From: Niallia sp052318935
Lineage (GTDB): Bacteria > Bacillota > Bacilli > Bacillales > Cytobacillaceae
Assembly (NCBI GenBank): GCA_052318935.1
Contig: JBQRKO010000020.1
Reading direction: 5' to 3' (one strand)
Length of the DNA stretch: 64,000 nt
Part shown: one piece after another, positions 16,362 to 25,913 of the stretch
Numbering within the stretch: position 1 is the stretch's first letter
How the letters are laid out: every line of letters begins with the position of its first letter
Notes under the pieces: generated by a model
Databases searched by the model: none
What the model saw: the letters and a program-made list of their open reading frames with translations, nothing else
What the model was told of the DNA's origin: nothing
Position numbers and translations under genes: made by a program

Positions 16362-16408
16362 TTAAAAAATAGCAAGAAGAACAATGCATTTAGGCATCAT
16401 TCTTCTTT
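16362..16408 (-). terminator. Terminator after ctaB
   Basis: AGAAGAACAATGC pairs with GCATCATTCTTCT (one mismatch). On the minus strand the stem is followed by ATTTTTTA. It lies just beyond the ctaB stop. Confidence 0.7.
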
Positions 16409-16421
16409 TATTCTATCGTTT

Positions 16422-17342
16422 CTAAAAGAGCGTAACAAGGACCATTGCTGCAAACAAAATAGTCATATGTTGAATGGAGTAGACAAACATTGCTGTTGCC
16501 CACTTTATTTCATCGTTCTTTTTACTAGCAAAAATTCCTGTTATAATCCAGCCGATATTTAATAAAGTCGCGAGAATTAAAAAAGGAACTCCAAGTGATG
16601 TTAATAAAAACGGCAGCGGTATAAGCGCAACAATCCATGCATACGTATGTTTTTTTGTGACATGAAATCCTTTTACTACTGGAAGCATCGGGATTCCTGC
16701 TGCTCTATATTCTTCTACTCTTCTGATCGCTAATGCATAAAAATGCGGCGGCTGCCAAACAAACATAATCAAAAATAAACTCCATGCCATTATATCTAAG
16801 CTTGGATCAATTGCTGCCCAGCCAATTAACGGCGGAACCGCTCCTGAAAAGCTGCCAATTACAGTATTGGACACAAGTTTTCTTTTCGACCACATCGTGT
16901 ATACGACAACGTAACTAAAGGCACCAACCAGCGCAATAACTGTTGCTGTAATCGTAGTTAATAATAACAGGGCTGTTCCCAACGCAATAAAACCGAAGCC
17001 TAAAATCGCCACTTTCTTTGCATTTATCTTTCCAGTTACAGTCGGTCTTGCTTTTGTCCTTTCCATTAAAGGATCAATATCACGGTCAATATAATTATTT
17101 AATGCACAAGATCCAGCAATAATTAAGGCTGACCCAATAAGCGTATAGAAAATAGTATCTATATTTAATAAGAACTTTTCTCCAGAGAAGTGAAGCGCTA
17201 GCCACAAACCGGTAAACACTGTAATTAAATTAGAATTAACAATGCCGATTTTAATTAATGCTAAAAAATCCTTCCATGCAGATGTTTCTTGCAAATTTCC
17301 CCCATTTATTTGAGCTTCTGAATAAGCCCTTGAATTCGCCAT
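16422..17342 (-). CDS. ctaB: Protoheme IX farnesyltransferase (heme O synthase)
   Basis: A 306-residue UbiA-type prenyltransferase with about nine membrane helices. It farnesylates heme B to heme O for heme-copper oxidases. The first Asp-rich motif NNYIDRDIDPLMERTKARP (about residues 82-100) with YVVVYTMWSKRKL and LFLIMFVWQPPHFYALAI is complete. ATG 17342 follows GGGAGGG. It is separated from ctaM by a terminator. ctaA, usually divergent upstream, is missing; the next genes upstream belong to a germination operon. Confidence 0.93.
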   Translation of the reverse strand: MANSRAYSEAQINGGNLQETSAWKDFLALIKIGIVNSNLITVFTGLWLALHFSGEKFLLNIDTIFYTLIGSALIIAGSCALNNYIDRDIDPLMERTKARPTVTGKINAKKVAILGFGFIALGTALLLLTTITATVIALVGAFSYVVVYTMWSKRKLVSNTVIGSFSGAVPPLIGWAAIDPSLDIMAWSLFLIMFVWQPPHFYALAIRRVEEYRAAGIPMLPVVKGFHVTKKHTYAWIVALIPLPFLLTSLGVPFLILATLLNIGWIITGIFASKKNDEIKWATAMFVYSIQHMTILFAAMVLVTLF

Positions 17343-17606
17343 AGTTTTTTCCCTCCCTTTTCTATAAAAACATGGCATTACAAAACAAACAACGAATATT
17401 CTCCGGTAAGTCTATTCACTTGTGCCGATTTTCACAATTAACATTATAGGGATGTTAAAAAACATCCCTTCTGTAATTAAACCATATTTTTTATTATTTT
17501 TCTCCATCTTTTTTTCAAAAAGTTATCTTCATGAATCAATCATATGGAAATTTTTTGAAACACTTGGATAAATCAACACATGCATAATACTTTCTTACAA
17601 AATTTT

Positions 17607-17631
17607 CAAAAAGACACTCTTATTTAAGAGT
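17607..17631 (-). terminator. Weak terminator after third gerAB gene
   Basis: ACTCTT and AAGAGT surround the stop codon of the last ger gene, followed on the minus strand by CTTTTTG. The stem is only 6 bp. Confidence 0.4.
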
Positions 17632-18718
17632 TACGTTTTAATATATTTTTACGAATCATCTCTACGATCATCAACAAAAACGGAAGAACTACCGCAAATA
17701 TAGGAAATATATATTTTAACACAAATTCACCTTGCATAAAGTGATGTTCAATATCTTCCGCCATGAATATAGAGGTTACACAAATGATGACGCCGAGCGG
17801 AATGACAAGTTTGTTTTTTGATACGTTGAATAAATCTGCACAACCAATTAAAGCAGCATAGAAAAAAACGGCAACTTTAAAGAAATCATTTATGATTAAA
17901 CTAACTTCTACAAAAGCATCTAACCGTTGGATAAACCCTCCAACTTGAATCTGCTGCATCATCGATAAAAAAGGAAATATTAACTGTTTTAGTTTGATTA
18001 ACCCAAGAACAGATATTTCAAGAAAGACGACAGCAGATAAAATAACACCACTACAAATAATAGCCGTTATTCCAATTTTAAAACCTGCTTTTCGATTATT
18101 TAAATACGGAAGAATCATCGTAAAACCAATTATTTCTCCAAAAGGAAACATCACTGTTTGCTTATAAACAGAAGAAAATATCGGTTTCCACCCATTTTCT
18201 AATATAGGTAATACATGATCAACATCCACTACATTAGAGAGCATCAAAAATAAGGGTGCTAAAGTTCCTGTAAACAAAAAGAATAGGAAATACAATTCTC
18301 CAGTTCGAGCCAACACTTCAATTCCCCTGTATAAAGCATAACTAATCACCATCATTAGGATAATGCTAAGAACAGAAATAGGGGTTTCATCATATGAAAG
18401 TGCTAATAACTCTACACCATCTCGCAAGTCTCTCGCAGCTCCATATAAAAAAAAGAGAATGTATAATATTGCTATTAGTAATCCGATGTACTTTCCAAAA
18501 ATAATTCTAACATATCCAGTTAAGAGCAATTGCGGAAAATGACTATAAAGATAAGCATACATACAGAATATCAAGATTCCCCCAACCATGCCAGTTAGTA
18601 TTGCAATCCAAGCATCTTGTTTTGCATCTAATCCTAAAGGAACCATGATCGCCGTACCTAATTCAAACAAAATGATGAGACAAAATAATTGAAAAGAAGT
18701 TATTTTTGCGGATTCCAT
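17624..18718 (-). CDS. Spore germination permease, GerAB family (third B subunit)
   Basis: A 364-residue protein with ten predicted membrane helices, of the GerAB/YndE amino acid permease-like family. B subunits bind germinant in the spore inner membrane with the A subunit. It begins MESAKITSFQLFCLIILFEL and has LDAKQDAWIAILTGMVGG and LPILENGWKPIFSS as family marks. It is more divergent from the other two B proteins of this operon than they are from each other. M2 is chosen over M1 because GAGGTGAG is better spaced. Last gene of the operon; a weak terminator overlaps its stop. Confidence 0.88.
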   Translation of the reverse strand: MESAKITSFQLFCLIILFELGTAIMVPLGLDAKQDAWIAILTGMVGGILIFCMYAYLYSHFPQLLLTGYVRIIFGKYIGLLIAILYILFFLYGAARDLRDGVELLALSYDETPISVLSIILMMVISYALYRGIEVLARTGELYFLFFLFTGTLAPLFLMLSNVVDVDHVLPILENGWKPIFSSVYKQTVMFPFGEIIGFTMILPYLNNRKAGFKIGITAIICSGVILSAVVFLEISVLGLIKLKQLIFPFLSMMQQIQVGGFIQRLDAFVEVSLIINDFFKVAVFFYAALIGCADLFNVSKNKLVIPLGVIICVTSIFMAEDIEHHFMQGEFVLKYIFPIFAVVLPFLLMIVEMIRKNILKRNS

Positions 18719-18793
18719 CATCTCACCTCATTTTCCAAATTTAAATAAGTGATTTTAGGCAGAACAGCTAGCAATAAATTTTATTCTTCCAAC

Positions 18794-19885
18794 TTATCCC
18801 TTTATTTTCCGAACAGCCGCTACTCCCAACAATAACAGCGGAACAAAAAATCCGAGCGTTATCGCATGAGGTGTCCATATTTTGAAAACAACGGTAAGGT
18901 CATACACAATATCTGGACTGATTACAAGAGAAAGGACAATAAGAATCATCCCTAAAGGGAAGACAAGTATCCGATAATCGTTCAGTTTTAAAGTTTGAGC
19001 CAAACTTAAAGTAGACGCATAAAAGCAAACAGTCAGTTTAAAAAATATCGCAATAAACCACATACCAGCCATAATTGCTTCTATCCTTTGCAAAAAATCA
19101 CCTACATTTATTTTTTTTGCCAAAACATAGCTTGGATATAAATTTCTCGTCGTTAGATCTGCTCCTATCACAAGAATAGCCAGAGCAGTTAATACGATTA
19201 GAACCGCTCCCCCAAGCCAAGTTCCTCTTCGAAAAGCCTGCCCAGCTTCTTTTGAGCGATTGACATAGGGGAAAATCATTAAAAAAACAACCAACTCAAG
19301 AAAAGGAAAACCAGTAAGAAAAAGGATAGCTCTTAAAATCGGCTTCATTCCATCTTCAAGAACTGGTTGAATATTTTGCAGCTTTATCTGAGGAGAAGTA
19401 AAGCAGACAAGAAAAATAAAAAGGACTATAAACCATGGGAATAAAAGTTCTGCTGCACGTGCAAAAGGCTCAATTCCCATGCGCGTTCCCATCATCACAA
19501 CAATAAGAAAGATTATATGAATAGATTGAATCGGCGTTTCCGGCATGATTTGTGTCGTCATAAAATCTCCTATATTGCGTAGAACTAACGCAGCAAGAAG
19601 AAACGGAAAAGTAAAGAACAGTAGAGCAATGACTTTTCCTATCCATTTTCCAAGTATTTTTTCGCTATACTCAACTAACGTCATATCAGAATATCTATTT
19701 CCTAGTGTTTGATACAACCACGTTAATAACACCCCTACTACCACTCCAAAAATAGCTGCAAGCCAAGCATCTTGTTTTGATTCAGAAGCAACCATAGATG
19801 GGGCCAATAAAAGGGAGCTTCCAGTTGTAAACATAAATACTAATACTGTAAATTGTTTACTTTCAATCTTCCCTTTTTCTAGCAT
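18794..19885 (-). CDS. Spore germination permease, GerAB family (second B subunit)
   Basis: A 363-residue, ten-helix membrane protein. N-terminus MLEKGKIESKQFTVLVFMF followed by SKQDAWLAAIFGVVVG. MPETPIQSIHIIFLIVVMMG and LQNIQPVLEDGMKPILRA are shared with the 20191-21291 protein, so the two are recent relatives. The C-terminus FVPLLLLGVAAVRKIKG is nearly the same as that of the first B protein. Preceded by the D subunit (17-bp gap), with AAGGAG before its ATG. The role is germinant recognition together with the A and C proteins; specificity cannot be read from sequence. Confidence 0.9.
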   Translation of the reverse strand: MLEKGKIESKQFTVLVFMFTTGSSLLLAPSMVASESKQDAWLAAIFGVVVGVLLTWLYQTLGNRYSDMTLVEYSEKILGKWIGKVIALLFFTFPFLLAALVLRNIGDFMTTQIMPETPIQSIHIIFLIVVMMGTRMGIEPFARAAELLFPWFIVLFIFLVCFTSPQIKLQNIQPVLEDGMKPILRAILFLTGFPFLELVVFLMIFPYVNRSKEAGQAFRRGTWLGGAVLIVLTALAILVIGADLTTRNLYPSYVLAKKINVGDFLQRIEAIMAGMWFIAIFFKLTVCFYASTLSLAQTLKLNDYRILVFPLGMILIVLSLVISPDIVYDLTVVFKIWTPHAITLGFFVPLLLLGVAAVRKIKG

Positions 19886-19901
19886 TCTTTTCTCCTTCTT
19901 T

Positions 19902-20135
19902 CTACTTCAATAAACCGAATAGAAAATCACTAAAGGGCTTATACACAGCACCAATCCAGTTTAAAGGGTTCGGAATATTCATCTGCAAACCCTCCGCAAT
20001 GCTTAAACCAGTTCCAAAAAGGAGAAGTATTGAAAATACCCAAATTTCCTTTGTTAACCCTTTTCTCAAAAGCGGCGGAACTTCGATAAGTGCAATTACG
20101 ATAGATACTAGAAGAATTCCTATCGTTACTAGCAT
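19902..20135 (-). CDS. Germinant receptor D-subunit-like small membrane protein
   Basis: 77 residues with two membrane helices: MLVTIGILLVSIVIALIEVP, then WVFSILLLFGTGLSIAEGL. The size and topology are those of the D proteins that accompany some ger operons (for example gerKD in Bacillus), which can alter receptor responsiveness. It lies between two gerAB-type genes. AAAGGAG precedes the ATG. A degraded second copy of its 3' end is found at 21306-21400. Identification is by size, topology and position. Confidence 0.75.
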   Translation of the reverse strand: MLVTIGILLVSIVIALIEVPPLLRKGLTKEIWVFSILLLFGTGLSIAEGLQMNIPNPLNWIGAVYKPFSDFLFGLLK

Positions 20136-20190
20136 ATGAATTAACTCCTTTCCTTCCTCTAAGAAGGATTGTCTTACTGTCCATACATGC

Positions 20191-21291
20191 CTATTTCAAA
20201 GGTAAACGGATTTTTCGAACTGCAGCTACACCCAACAAAAGCAGTGGAAGAACAAGACCATACGTTAAAGCATAAGATGTCCATATCCGAGAACTAAAAA
20301 AATAAAAATATACAATATTTTGGAATGATAAAAGTGTGAAAACAATTAAAATAATTCCAAAAGGAAAAACTAGCACTCGATAATCCTTCAGTTCTAATAT
20401 TTGTGCAATCCCTAAAATAAATGCATAAAAACAGATTAGTAACTTAAAGAAAATTGAAATAAACCAAATGCCAGCCAATATGATTTCAATACGTGTTACA
20501 AAGTTGGCAAGATTAATTTTTTTAGCTAAAGAAAAAGTAGAGTAAATATTTCTAGAAGTTTGCTCCGCACCCAGTACCGAAATCGATAAAAATGTAATGA
20601 GGATCGTCACAATTCCGCCAATGAGTGTTCCTAAAAAAAGTGCTTTTCCCGCTCCTTTTTTTTGATTGATAAAAGGAAATAGCATTAAAAATATGATTAG
20701 TTCTAAATAAAGAATGCCGATAAACTGATAATTTGCCTTTAATATTGTCTTGCTATTCGCCTCCAATACCGGTTGTATATTAGCTATTTCGATTTTAGGT
20801 GAAATAGCTAGACATAAAATAAAAATACCAATCATGATCCAAGGAAAAAAAAGTTCAGCAGAGCGTGTAAATGTTTCGAGTCCAAGTCTTGTTCCCATGA
20901 TAATAGTAGCCATAAAGATGATGTAGATAGCTTGTATCGGAGTTTCCGGCATAATAGCAGTTGTAAGAAAGTTTCCAATTAAATTCAGCAAAAATGGACA
21001 AATCAGAAAAAAGTAGCTCATAAAAAGTAATGATACTATTTTACCTACCCATTTCCCCAACACTTTTTCGCTTATCTGAACTAAAGTAAATTCGGGAAAT
21101 AGTTTACCTAATCCATTATATAAAAGGACAAATAATAGCCCTATTGCAACTCCAAATATGCTAGCGACCCAACCATCTTGTTGTGCAGTAAAGGCAAAAG
21201 AACCTGGCGCAAGTAAAATAGTCGTTCCAATATTGAATAAGATGACAAGAACCATTAGTTGACGTGATGAAATTTTACCGTTCTCTAGCAT
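20191..21291 (-). CDS. Spore germination permease, GerAB family (first B subunit)
   Basis: A 366-residue protein with ten membrane helices, beginning MLENGKISSRQLMVLVILF. The FTAQQDGWVASIFGVAIG and MPETPIQAIYIIFMATIIMG motifs place it in the GerAB family. It is strongly similar to the second B protein, including LPLLLLGVAAVRKIRL at the C-terminus. It follows a relic D gene and is followed by an intact D gene, so the operon probably arose by tandem duplication of a D-B unit. RBS AGGTGA. Confidence 0.9.
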   Translation of the reverse strand: MLENGKISSRQLMVLVILFNIGTTILLAPGSFAFTAQQDGWVASIFGVAIGLLFVLLYNGLGKLFPEFTLVQISEKVLGKWVGKIVSLLFMSYFFLICPFLLNLIGNFLTTAIMPETPIQAIYIIFMATIIMGTRLGLETFTRSAELFFPWIMIGIFILCLAISPKIEIANIQPVLEANSKTILKANYQFIGILYLELIIFLMLFPFINQKKGAGKALFLGTLIGGIVTILITFLSISVLGAEQTSRNIYSTFSLAKKINLANFVTRIEIILAGIWFISIFFKLLICFYAFILGIAQILELKDYRVLVFPFGIILIVFTLLSFQNIVYFYFFSSRIWTSYALTYGLVLPLLLLGVAAVRKIRLPLK

Positions 21292-21305
21292 CTTTTTTCA
21301 CCTAT

Positions 21306-21425
21306 CTTCTTATTTTCATAAATCGAATAGAATATCATGAACAGCTTATACATAACAGCGATTCCATCTAAAGAGTTCAGAATATCTTTATCTAAGCAGT
21401 CCCCTTATTCTTTTTCAAAAGAGGA
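21306..21425 (-). pseudogene. Degraded D-subunit gene relic
   Basis: Plus-strand positions 21316-21390 (ATAAATCGAATAGAATATCA, then CAGCTTATACATAACAGC, then AAAGAGTTCAGAATATC) parallel the 3' end of the intact D gene (ATAAACCGAATAGAAAATCA, GGGCTTATACACAGCACC, AAAGGGTTCGGAATATTC). The frame is broken and the 5' half is mostly lost. It lies exactly where a D gene would precede the first B gene. Confidence 0.65.
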
Positions 21426-21472
21426 GTAAGATCGAAAGTGCCAAGCGTCCCTATAATTATCTCTATACGATT

Positions 21473-22672
21473 TTATTCCGGTATTTCTTTCTGAAAGGAT
21501 TCTCCCACTGTACCTACACGTCGTATTTTTACATCTGTCTTTACATGCACTGGAAGATCCACAAATTTCTCGTCCCAATTTTTCTCAATTTTTTTCCATA
21601 GTTTAGGATTTGTACGATGAATCTCTTCACCAAAACCAAAAATATCGACTCCGTATTCTTTTTGTGCTTTGTAAATAGCCTGTTCGATGACAAGTTTTAA
21701 TCTTTCCTCTGATTTTTTTTCCAAATCAGCTATCGTTTTTGTTTTCATAAGATCAATCTTACATTCGACAGATCCTACATTGGCTTCCAAGCTCGTACTC
21801 ACATTAATTTGAGGACTCCCTTTTTTAACGCTTCCTTTTACATCTGTCTTTGAACGTATCACCTCGAACGTGATGTTTCCTCCCTTTGGACAGGCAATAC
21901 GACCAACCGTACTTTTGACATTATCGTTAATATAATTATATCCTTTACTCTCATTTTCATTTAACCAGCCAATCAGTTTATCATTTTTCAACACTCCGAT
22001 GCCTGAATATTGCAATTGAGAAGGAGTATCGATTTCTACTACATTCTCTGGATTATCACCTTGTTCCTTCTCTCCTGTCACTTTAAGTCCTGTTAACACA
22101 GGCTGTTTTCCCTTGCTTACAATGTTGGATATCAGGTCATCTAATGTGACGCTGACAGTCGGCGCCCAATTTTTTTGCGACGTTTCAAGAGATTGAAACA
22201 ATTTAGTAGCTGGTATTTTTTCTAATGGTGTTAATACCTTTAATACATTTGCAGCCGTTGTTCCCCTTGCCACCACAATGAAAAAATCCGTACGATGTTC
22301 ATGATCACGCGATAAGTAATCCAAAATACCACTTATTCCTTCTTTCGCTAACTCCTCTCCAATCACAACCATCCGAATATGAGAAGCATAGATTTTTCGC
22401 GAACTAACTGTTGTCATTTTTCGTCTTGCTTCAAATGGAGTCTCTGCTACAGTTTCATAAGTAGTTACTGGTGACCGATTACCGCCGCCTCCCTTTGCGG
22501 CTACTTGTCCTGGATCTACGATTTGCGAAGTCACTCGATATTGATCTCCCGCTTTATCTATTCCCATTGCTACTTCGATTGCTATCTCATTCAATTCTCG
22601 ACGGTTCCAACAGCCTGTAGCTACAGTGAGAAGAACAAGCACCATTACTAGCAAACTGAATTTTCGTTTCAT
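21473..22672 (-). CDS. Spore germination lipoprotein, GerAC family
   Basis: A 399-residue lipoprotein. Signal sequence MKRKFSLLVMVLVLLTVATG then CWNRRELNE, the CW(N/D)RRE hallmark of GerAC proteins; the cysteine is the lipidation site. Inside are AMGIDKAGDQYRVTSQIVDP, TRKIYASHIRMVVIGEELA-like and RDHEHRTDFFIVVARG segments. C subunits sit at the outer face of the spore inner membrane and are essential for receptor function. The chosen ATG at 22672 gives a standard signal peptide; the longer frame would extend into the gerAA 3' end. GGGGGAG precedes it. Confidence 0.93.
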   Translation of the reverse strand: MKRKFSLLVMVLVLLTVATGCWNRRELNEIAIEVAMGIDKAGDQYRVTSQIVDPGQVAAKGGGGNRSPVTTYETVAETPFEARRKMTTVSSRKIYASHIRMVVIGEELAKEGISGILDYLSRDHEHRTDFFIVVARGTTAANVLKVLTPLEKIPATKLFQSLETSQKNWAPTVSVTLDDLISNIVSKGKQPVLTGLKVTGEKEQGDNPENVVEIDTPSQLQYSGIGVLKNDKLIGWLNENESKGYNYINDNVKSTVGRIACPKGGNITFEVIRSKTDVKGSVKKGSPQINVSTSLEANVGSVECKIDLMKTKTIADLEKKSEERLKLVIEQAIYKAQKEYGVDIFGFGEEIHRTNPKLWKKIEKNWDEKFVDLPVHVKTDVKIRRVGTVGESFQKEIPE

Positions 22673-22697
22673 AAGTGAAACTCCCCCTGTTCTATTA

Positions 22698-24287
22698 TCA
22701 TTTTGGAGGCTCCGGTTTTGAAGCGGAAGGATCTTGCTCACGTTTCACGTTTTTTTGACTAATTAAACGTGGACGGGAAAATAATCGCCATATTGGCAAT
22801 CGAAACATCGCATCCTTTTGGTCAACAGGAATAAACGGAGCAAACGGACTCATATAAGGAACACCAAAGGAACGAATACTGCAAAGGTGAAGAACAATCG
22901 CAATTAACCCAACAGTAATTCCAAATAAACCAAAGGAAGCCGCCAGTCCCATTAAAATAAAGCGTAATATCCTTACTGAAATAGCCATATTAAAAGAAGG
23001 AAAAACAAAACTTGATATGGCGGTTATGGCTACGACAATGACCATCGCAGCAGATACGATTCCAGCTTCTACTGCTGCTTGACCAATAACCAAAGCACCG
23101 ACAATCGATACCGCTTGACCGACTGCTTTTGGCATGCGAACTCCGGCTTCACGCAAAATCTCAAAGGTTACTTCCATCATGATTGCTTCAATAAAAGCAG
23201 GAAAGGGCACCCCTTCTCGCTGTGCTGCCAAACTAATCAAAAGCTGAGTGGGGATCATTTCTTGATGAAAAGTCGTAATTGCAACGTAGAGAGACGGACC
23301 CAATAAAGCTATGAATAAAGATAAATATCGAAGGAATCGAATAATCGTTCCGAAATCAGCACGCTGATAGTAGTCTTCTGCTGACTGATAGAATTGAGCA
23401 AAAATAACAGGTACTAAAAGGACAAACGGAGTGCCATCTACGAGAATCGCTACTCTTCCCTCCAAAAGTCCAGCAGCTACAACATCCGGGCGTTCCGTAT
23501 TGTATATAGTAGGAAAGGGAGTGTATGTTTCGTCTTGAATCAACTCCTCTATGTAGCCGCTTTCCAAAATGCCATCGATTTCAATTCGATCGAGCCGAGC
23601 ATTCACTTCTTTTACAATTTTGTCATTAACAATCCCATTAATATACATGATTGCTACATCTGTTTTCGTGACTTTCCCTATTTTTTTGCTTTCTAGCCAA
23701 AGATTAGGATCTTTAATTTTCCGACGGATTAACGCAGTGTTCATACGAATCGATTCTGTGAAGCCTTCCCTTGGTCCGCGAATCACTGTTTGATCAGCAG
23801 GTTCTGTTACCCCGCGGTTTTGCCACTCTCTCATTCCAATTGAAAAACCTTGTCCATATCCATCTAGCAGCAAAATAACATTTCCGGATAAAAGGGAATC
23901 AAAAAGCGTTTCAAAATCGGTTACATCTTGAATTTCTCCAACCGTCAAAACAAAATCCTTCATAACATGTAAAATATCTTGTTCAGAAGAGACTTTTTGA
24001 TCCAATTCCGTTTCTCGAATATCCACCATTAAAGATTCCATGATAAAATTTTGAATAGACTTTGTATCTGTTAATCCTTCCGTATAAAAAATCCCAGCTT
24101 TGATTTTCCCTTCTTTACCAATGCGAATCTCGCGGATGATAATATCCTTGCTGTTTCCAAGCATTTCTTTAATATGATTTATATTTTCTACTAAGCTCGT
24201 TTTAAGGGCTTCCTTTTTCTTTGCCTCTTTTATTTGAGGAGTTTTTATTGATGGGGAATTTTTGTTTCTTTTTTTGAAAAAATCCAT
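22698..24287 (-). CDS. Spore germination protein, GerAA family (A subunit)
   Basis: A 529-residue protein. A soluble N-terminal domain (residues 1-300) is followed by about five membrane helices. Marks are RGPREGFTESIRMNTALIRRKI, NGIVNDKIVKEVNARLDRI, ESGYIEELIQDETYTPFPT and TERPDVVAAGLLEGRVAILVDG in outline, all highly conserved in A subunits. GerA-type A proteins form oligomeric ion channels gated by germinants in the spore membrane. First gene of the operon A-C-(relic D)-B-D-B-B. GGGGG precedes the ATG. A clear sigma-G promoter could not be identified upstream. Confidence 0.95.
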   Translation of the reverse strand: MDFFKKRNKNSPSIKTPQIKEAKKKEALKTSLVENINHIKEMLGNSKDIIIREIRIGKEGKIKAGIFYTEGLTDTKSIQNFIMESLMVDIRETELDQKVSSEQDILHVMKDFVLTVGEIQDVTDFETLFDSLLSGNVILLLDGYGQGFSIGMREWQNRGVTEPADQTVIRGPREGFTESIRMNTALIRRKIKDPNLWLESKKIGKVTKTDVAIMYINGIVNDKIVKEVNARLDRIEIDGILESGYIEELIQDETYTPFPTIYNTERPDVVAAGLLEGRVAILVDGTPFVLLVPVIFAQFYQSAEDYYQRADFGTIIRFLRYLSLFIALLGPSLYVAITTFHQEMIPTQLLISLAAQREGVPFPAFIEAIMMEVTFEILREAGVRMPKAVGQAVSIVGALVIGQAAVEAGIVSAAMVIVVAITAISSFVFPSFNMAISVRILRFILMGLAASFGLFGITVGLIAIVLHLCSIRSFGVPYMSPFAPFIPVDQKDAMFRLPIWRLFSRPRLISQKNVKREQDPSASKPEPPK

Positions 24288-24393
24288 TAGTTCGACCCCC
24301 TTATTATCATTGCGTAATATAACGTCTCTGTCTCGTTAGTTTAACTCCCCATCCTTATAATTATGCGTTTATCCTTTCTATTCTAAAGCAATA

Positions 24394-24434
24394 GAAATAC
24401 CCCACCTTCATTTCTTGAAGGTGGGGTATTTCTC
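24394..24434 (-). terminator. Terminator after ftsW
   Basis: AGAAATACCCCACCTT and AAGGTGGGGTATTTCT form a 16-bp stem with a short loop. The T-run is poor on either strand but the stem is very strong. It separates ftsW from the ger operon. Confidence 0.65.
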
Positions 24435-24463
24435 GAACTTCGATTGTATAAAAATGTTAATTG

Positions 24464-25675
24464 CTATCTGTTATGCAAAAACCTGTTTCTCGACTGTTTT
24501 GGCAATTCTGAAACGACTTTTTCTTCTTTGTTTTTATATTTTTTTTCATATTTAACAAACATAGACACATTTACTAGAATCCCCATGCTTAGTGCCAATT
24601 GCACAAGAGAGGAACCCCCATAGCTGACAAATGGCAACGGGACACCTGTTAAAGGAATAATGCGAGAAACTCCTCCAATATTAATAAACGACTGAATGCC
24701 AATCATGCTCGATATCCCAATTGCAAGCAAACTGCCAAATGAATCTTTGCAGCGCAGCCCTATGTAAATGCCTCTAAGAACGATGTAGCTTAAACATGCT
24801 ATTACAAAAACAACCCCATAAATTCCTAGTTCTTCAGCGATTACCGCTATAATAAAATCAGTATGTCCATCTGTTAAGTAACCTAGTTTTTGTACCCCTT
24901 GTCCAAGACCTAACCCCTTTAAACCGCCTCCACCAATCGCAATTAACGAGTTGGCCATTTGATAGTTTGCATCTGCTTCATTTTTAAAAGGAGAATCTAA
25001 AAACACAAAAATCCGCTCCCGTTTTTCATCTGAGAATAGGTCTTTGCTGAAAATTAAAACAAAAGGAATCAATACAACGGCAGCAATCGTTGCTAATCTT
25101 AATAAATTTCGAAAATTCATACCTGAACAGACAATGACCGTTGCTCCGATAAGAAAAATGATCGCTGCTGTCCCAAAATCAGGCTGAATGGTAACAAGAC
25201 CACAAACAAGTAATAAATACACAATGGGAGGTGCAACACCTTTATTAAATTCATTAATATAAGACTGCTTTTTTGCATACACTGCTGATAAATAAATAAT
25301 CACCGCAAGTTTGACAAATTCCGCCGGCTGCAACTTAGAATTCCCAATCTCATACCAGCTTTGTGCATTACCGGCAACATGCCCTAAAACAAATAATCCT
25401 AATAAACCAATTAATGATAAAAAAACCATCGGAACTAACAGGCGATTACTAAGAAATGCTTTATATGGAAAAAGAGCGGCTACTATAAACACAAATCCCG
25501 CAACAACTAAATGCGATAACTGCTTTTTATAAAAATAATCACTGCTAGGTAAATCGTAACGTTGCACAGCACTAACCATGCTTGCACTGTAAACCATAAT
25601 TAATCCAAAGATTGATAGCAAAACCATCACGATAATTAAGGAATAATCATATGATTTTAATATTTTTTTTAACAT
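24464..25675 (-). CDS. ftsW: FtsW-type SEDS peptidoglycan polymerase (YlaO)
   Basis: A 403-residue SEDS-family protein with ten membrane helices: a glycosyltransferase that polymerises lipid II at the division septum with its partner class B PBP. Motifs: MVYSASMVSAVQRY, LQPAEFVKLAVIIYLSAVYA (QPSEF-like), TIQPDFGTAAIIFLIG with the catalytic Asp, and LPFVSYGGSSLVQLALSMGIL near the C-terminus. The start is MLKKILKSYDYS at 25675 with AAGGGAAG upstream, not the longer frame. In B. subtilis pycA follows this gene; here a ger operon does. Confidence 0.93.
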   Translation of the reverse strand: MLKKILKSYDYSLIIVMVLLSIFGLIMVYSASMVSAVQRYDLPSSDYFYKKQLSHLVVAGFVFIVAALFPYKAFLSNRLLVPMVFLSLIGLLGLFVLGHVAGNAQSWYEIGNSKLQPAEFVKLAVIIYLSAVYAKKQSYINEFNKGVAPPIVYLLLVCGLVTIQPDFGTAAIIFLIGATVIVCSGMNFRNLLRLATIAAVVLIPFVLIFSKDLFSDEKRERIFVFLDSPFKNEADANYQMANSLIAIGGGGLKGLGLGQGVQKLGYLTDGHTDFIIAVIAEELGIYGVVFVIACLSYIVLRGIYIGLRCKDSFGSLLAIGISSMIGIQSFINIGGVSRIIPLTGVPLPFVSYGGSSLVQLALSMGILVNVSMFVKYEKKYKNKEEKVVSELPKQSRNRFLHNR

Positions 25676-25881
25676 TAAACCGCTTCCCTTACTATTTCTA
25701 CGTTGTTTTATACATTCGCTAAATTTATCCCTTTTCCTGCCAAGCAAAAAGAAAATCAAAGACCATTTTATCAAATGAAAGCATTCTAAGCTAATTATAG
25801 GCTATCTTCTTTTGTCTGTCTCTTCTAAAGCAACGGTTCTATTTTCTTGTTCGCTTTTACAAATATGTACGGTTATCCAAT

Positions 25882-25913
25882 AAAAAAACTCAAACAATTG
25901 TTTGAGTTTTTTT
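25882..25913. terminator. Bidirectional terminator after ylaN
   Basis: AAACTCAAACA / TGTTTGAGTTT form a perfect palindrome with A7 and T7 on either side. It overlaps the ylaN stop codon. Confidence 0.88.
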
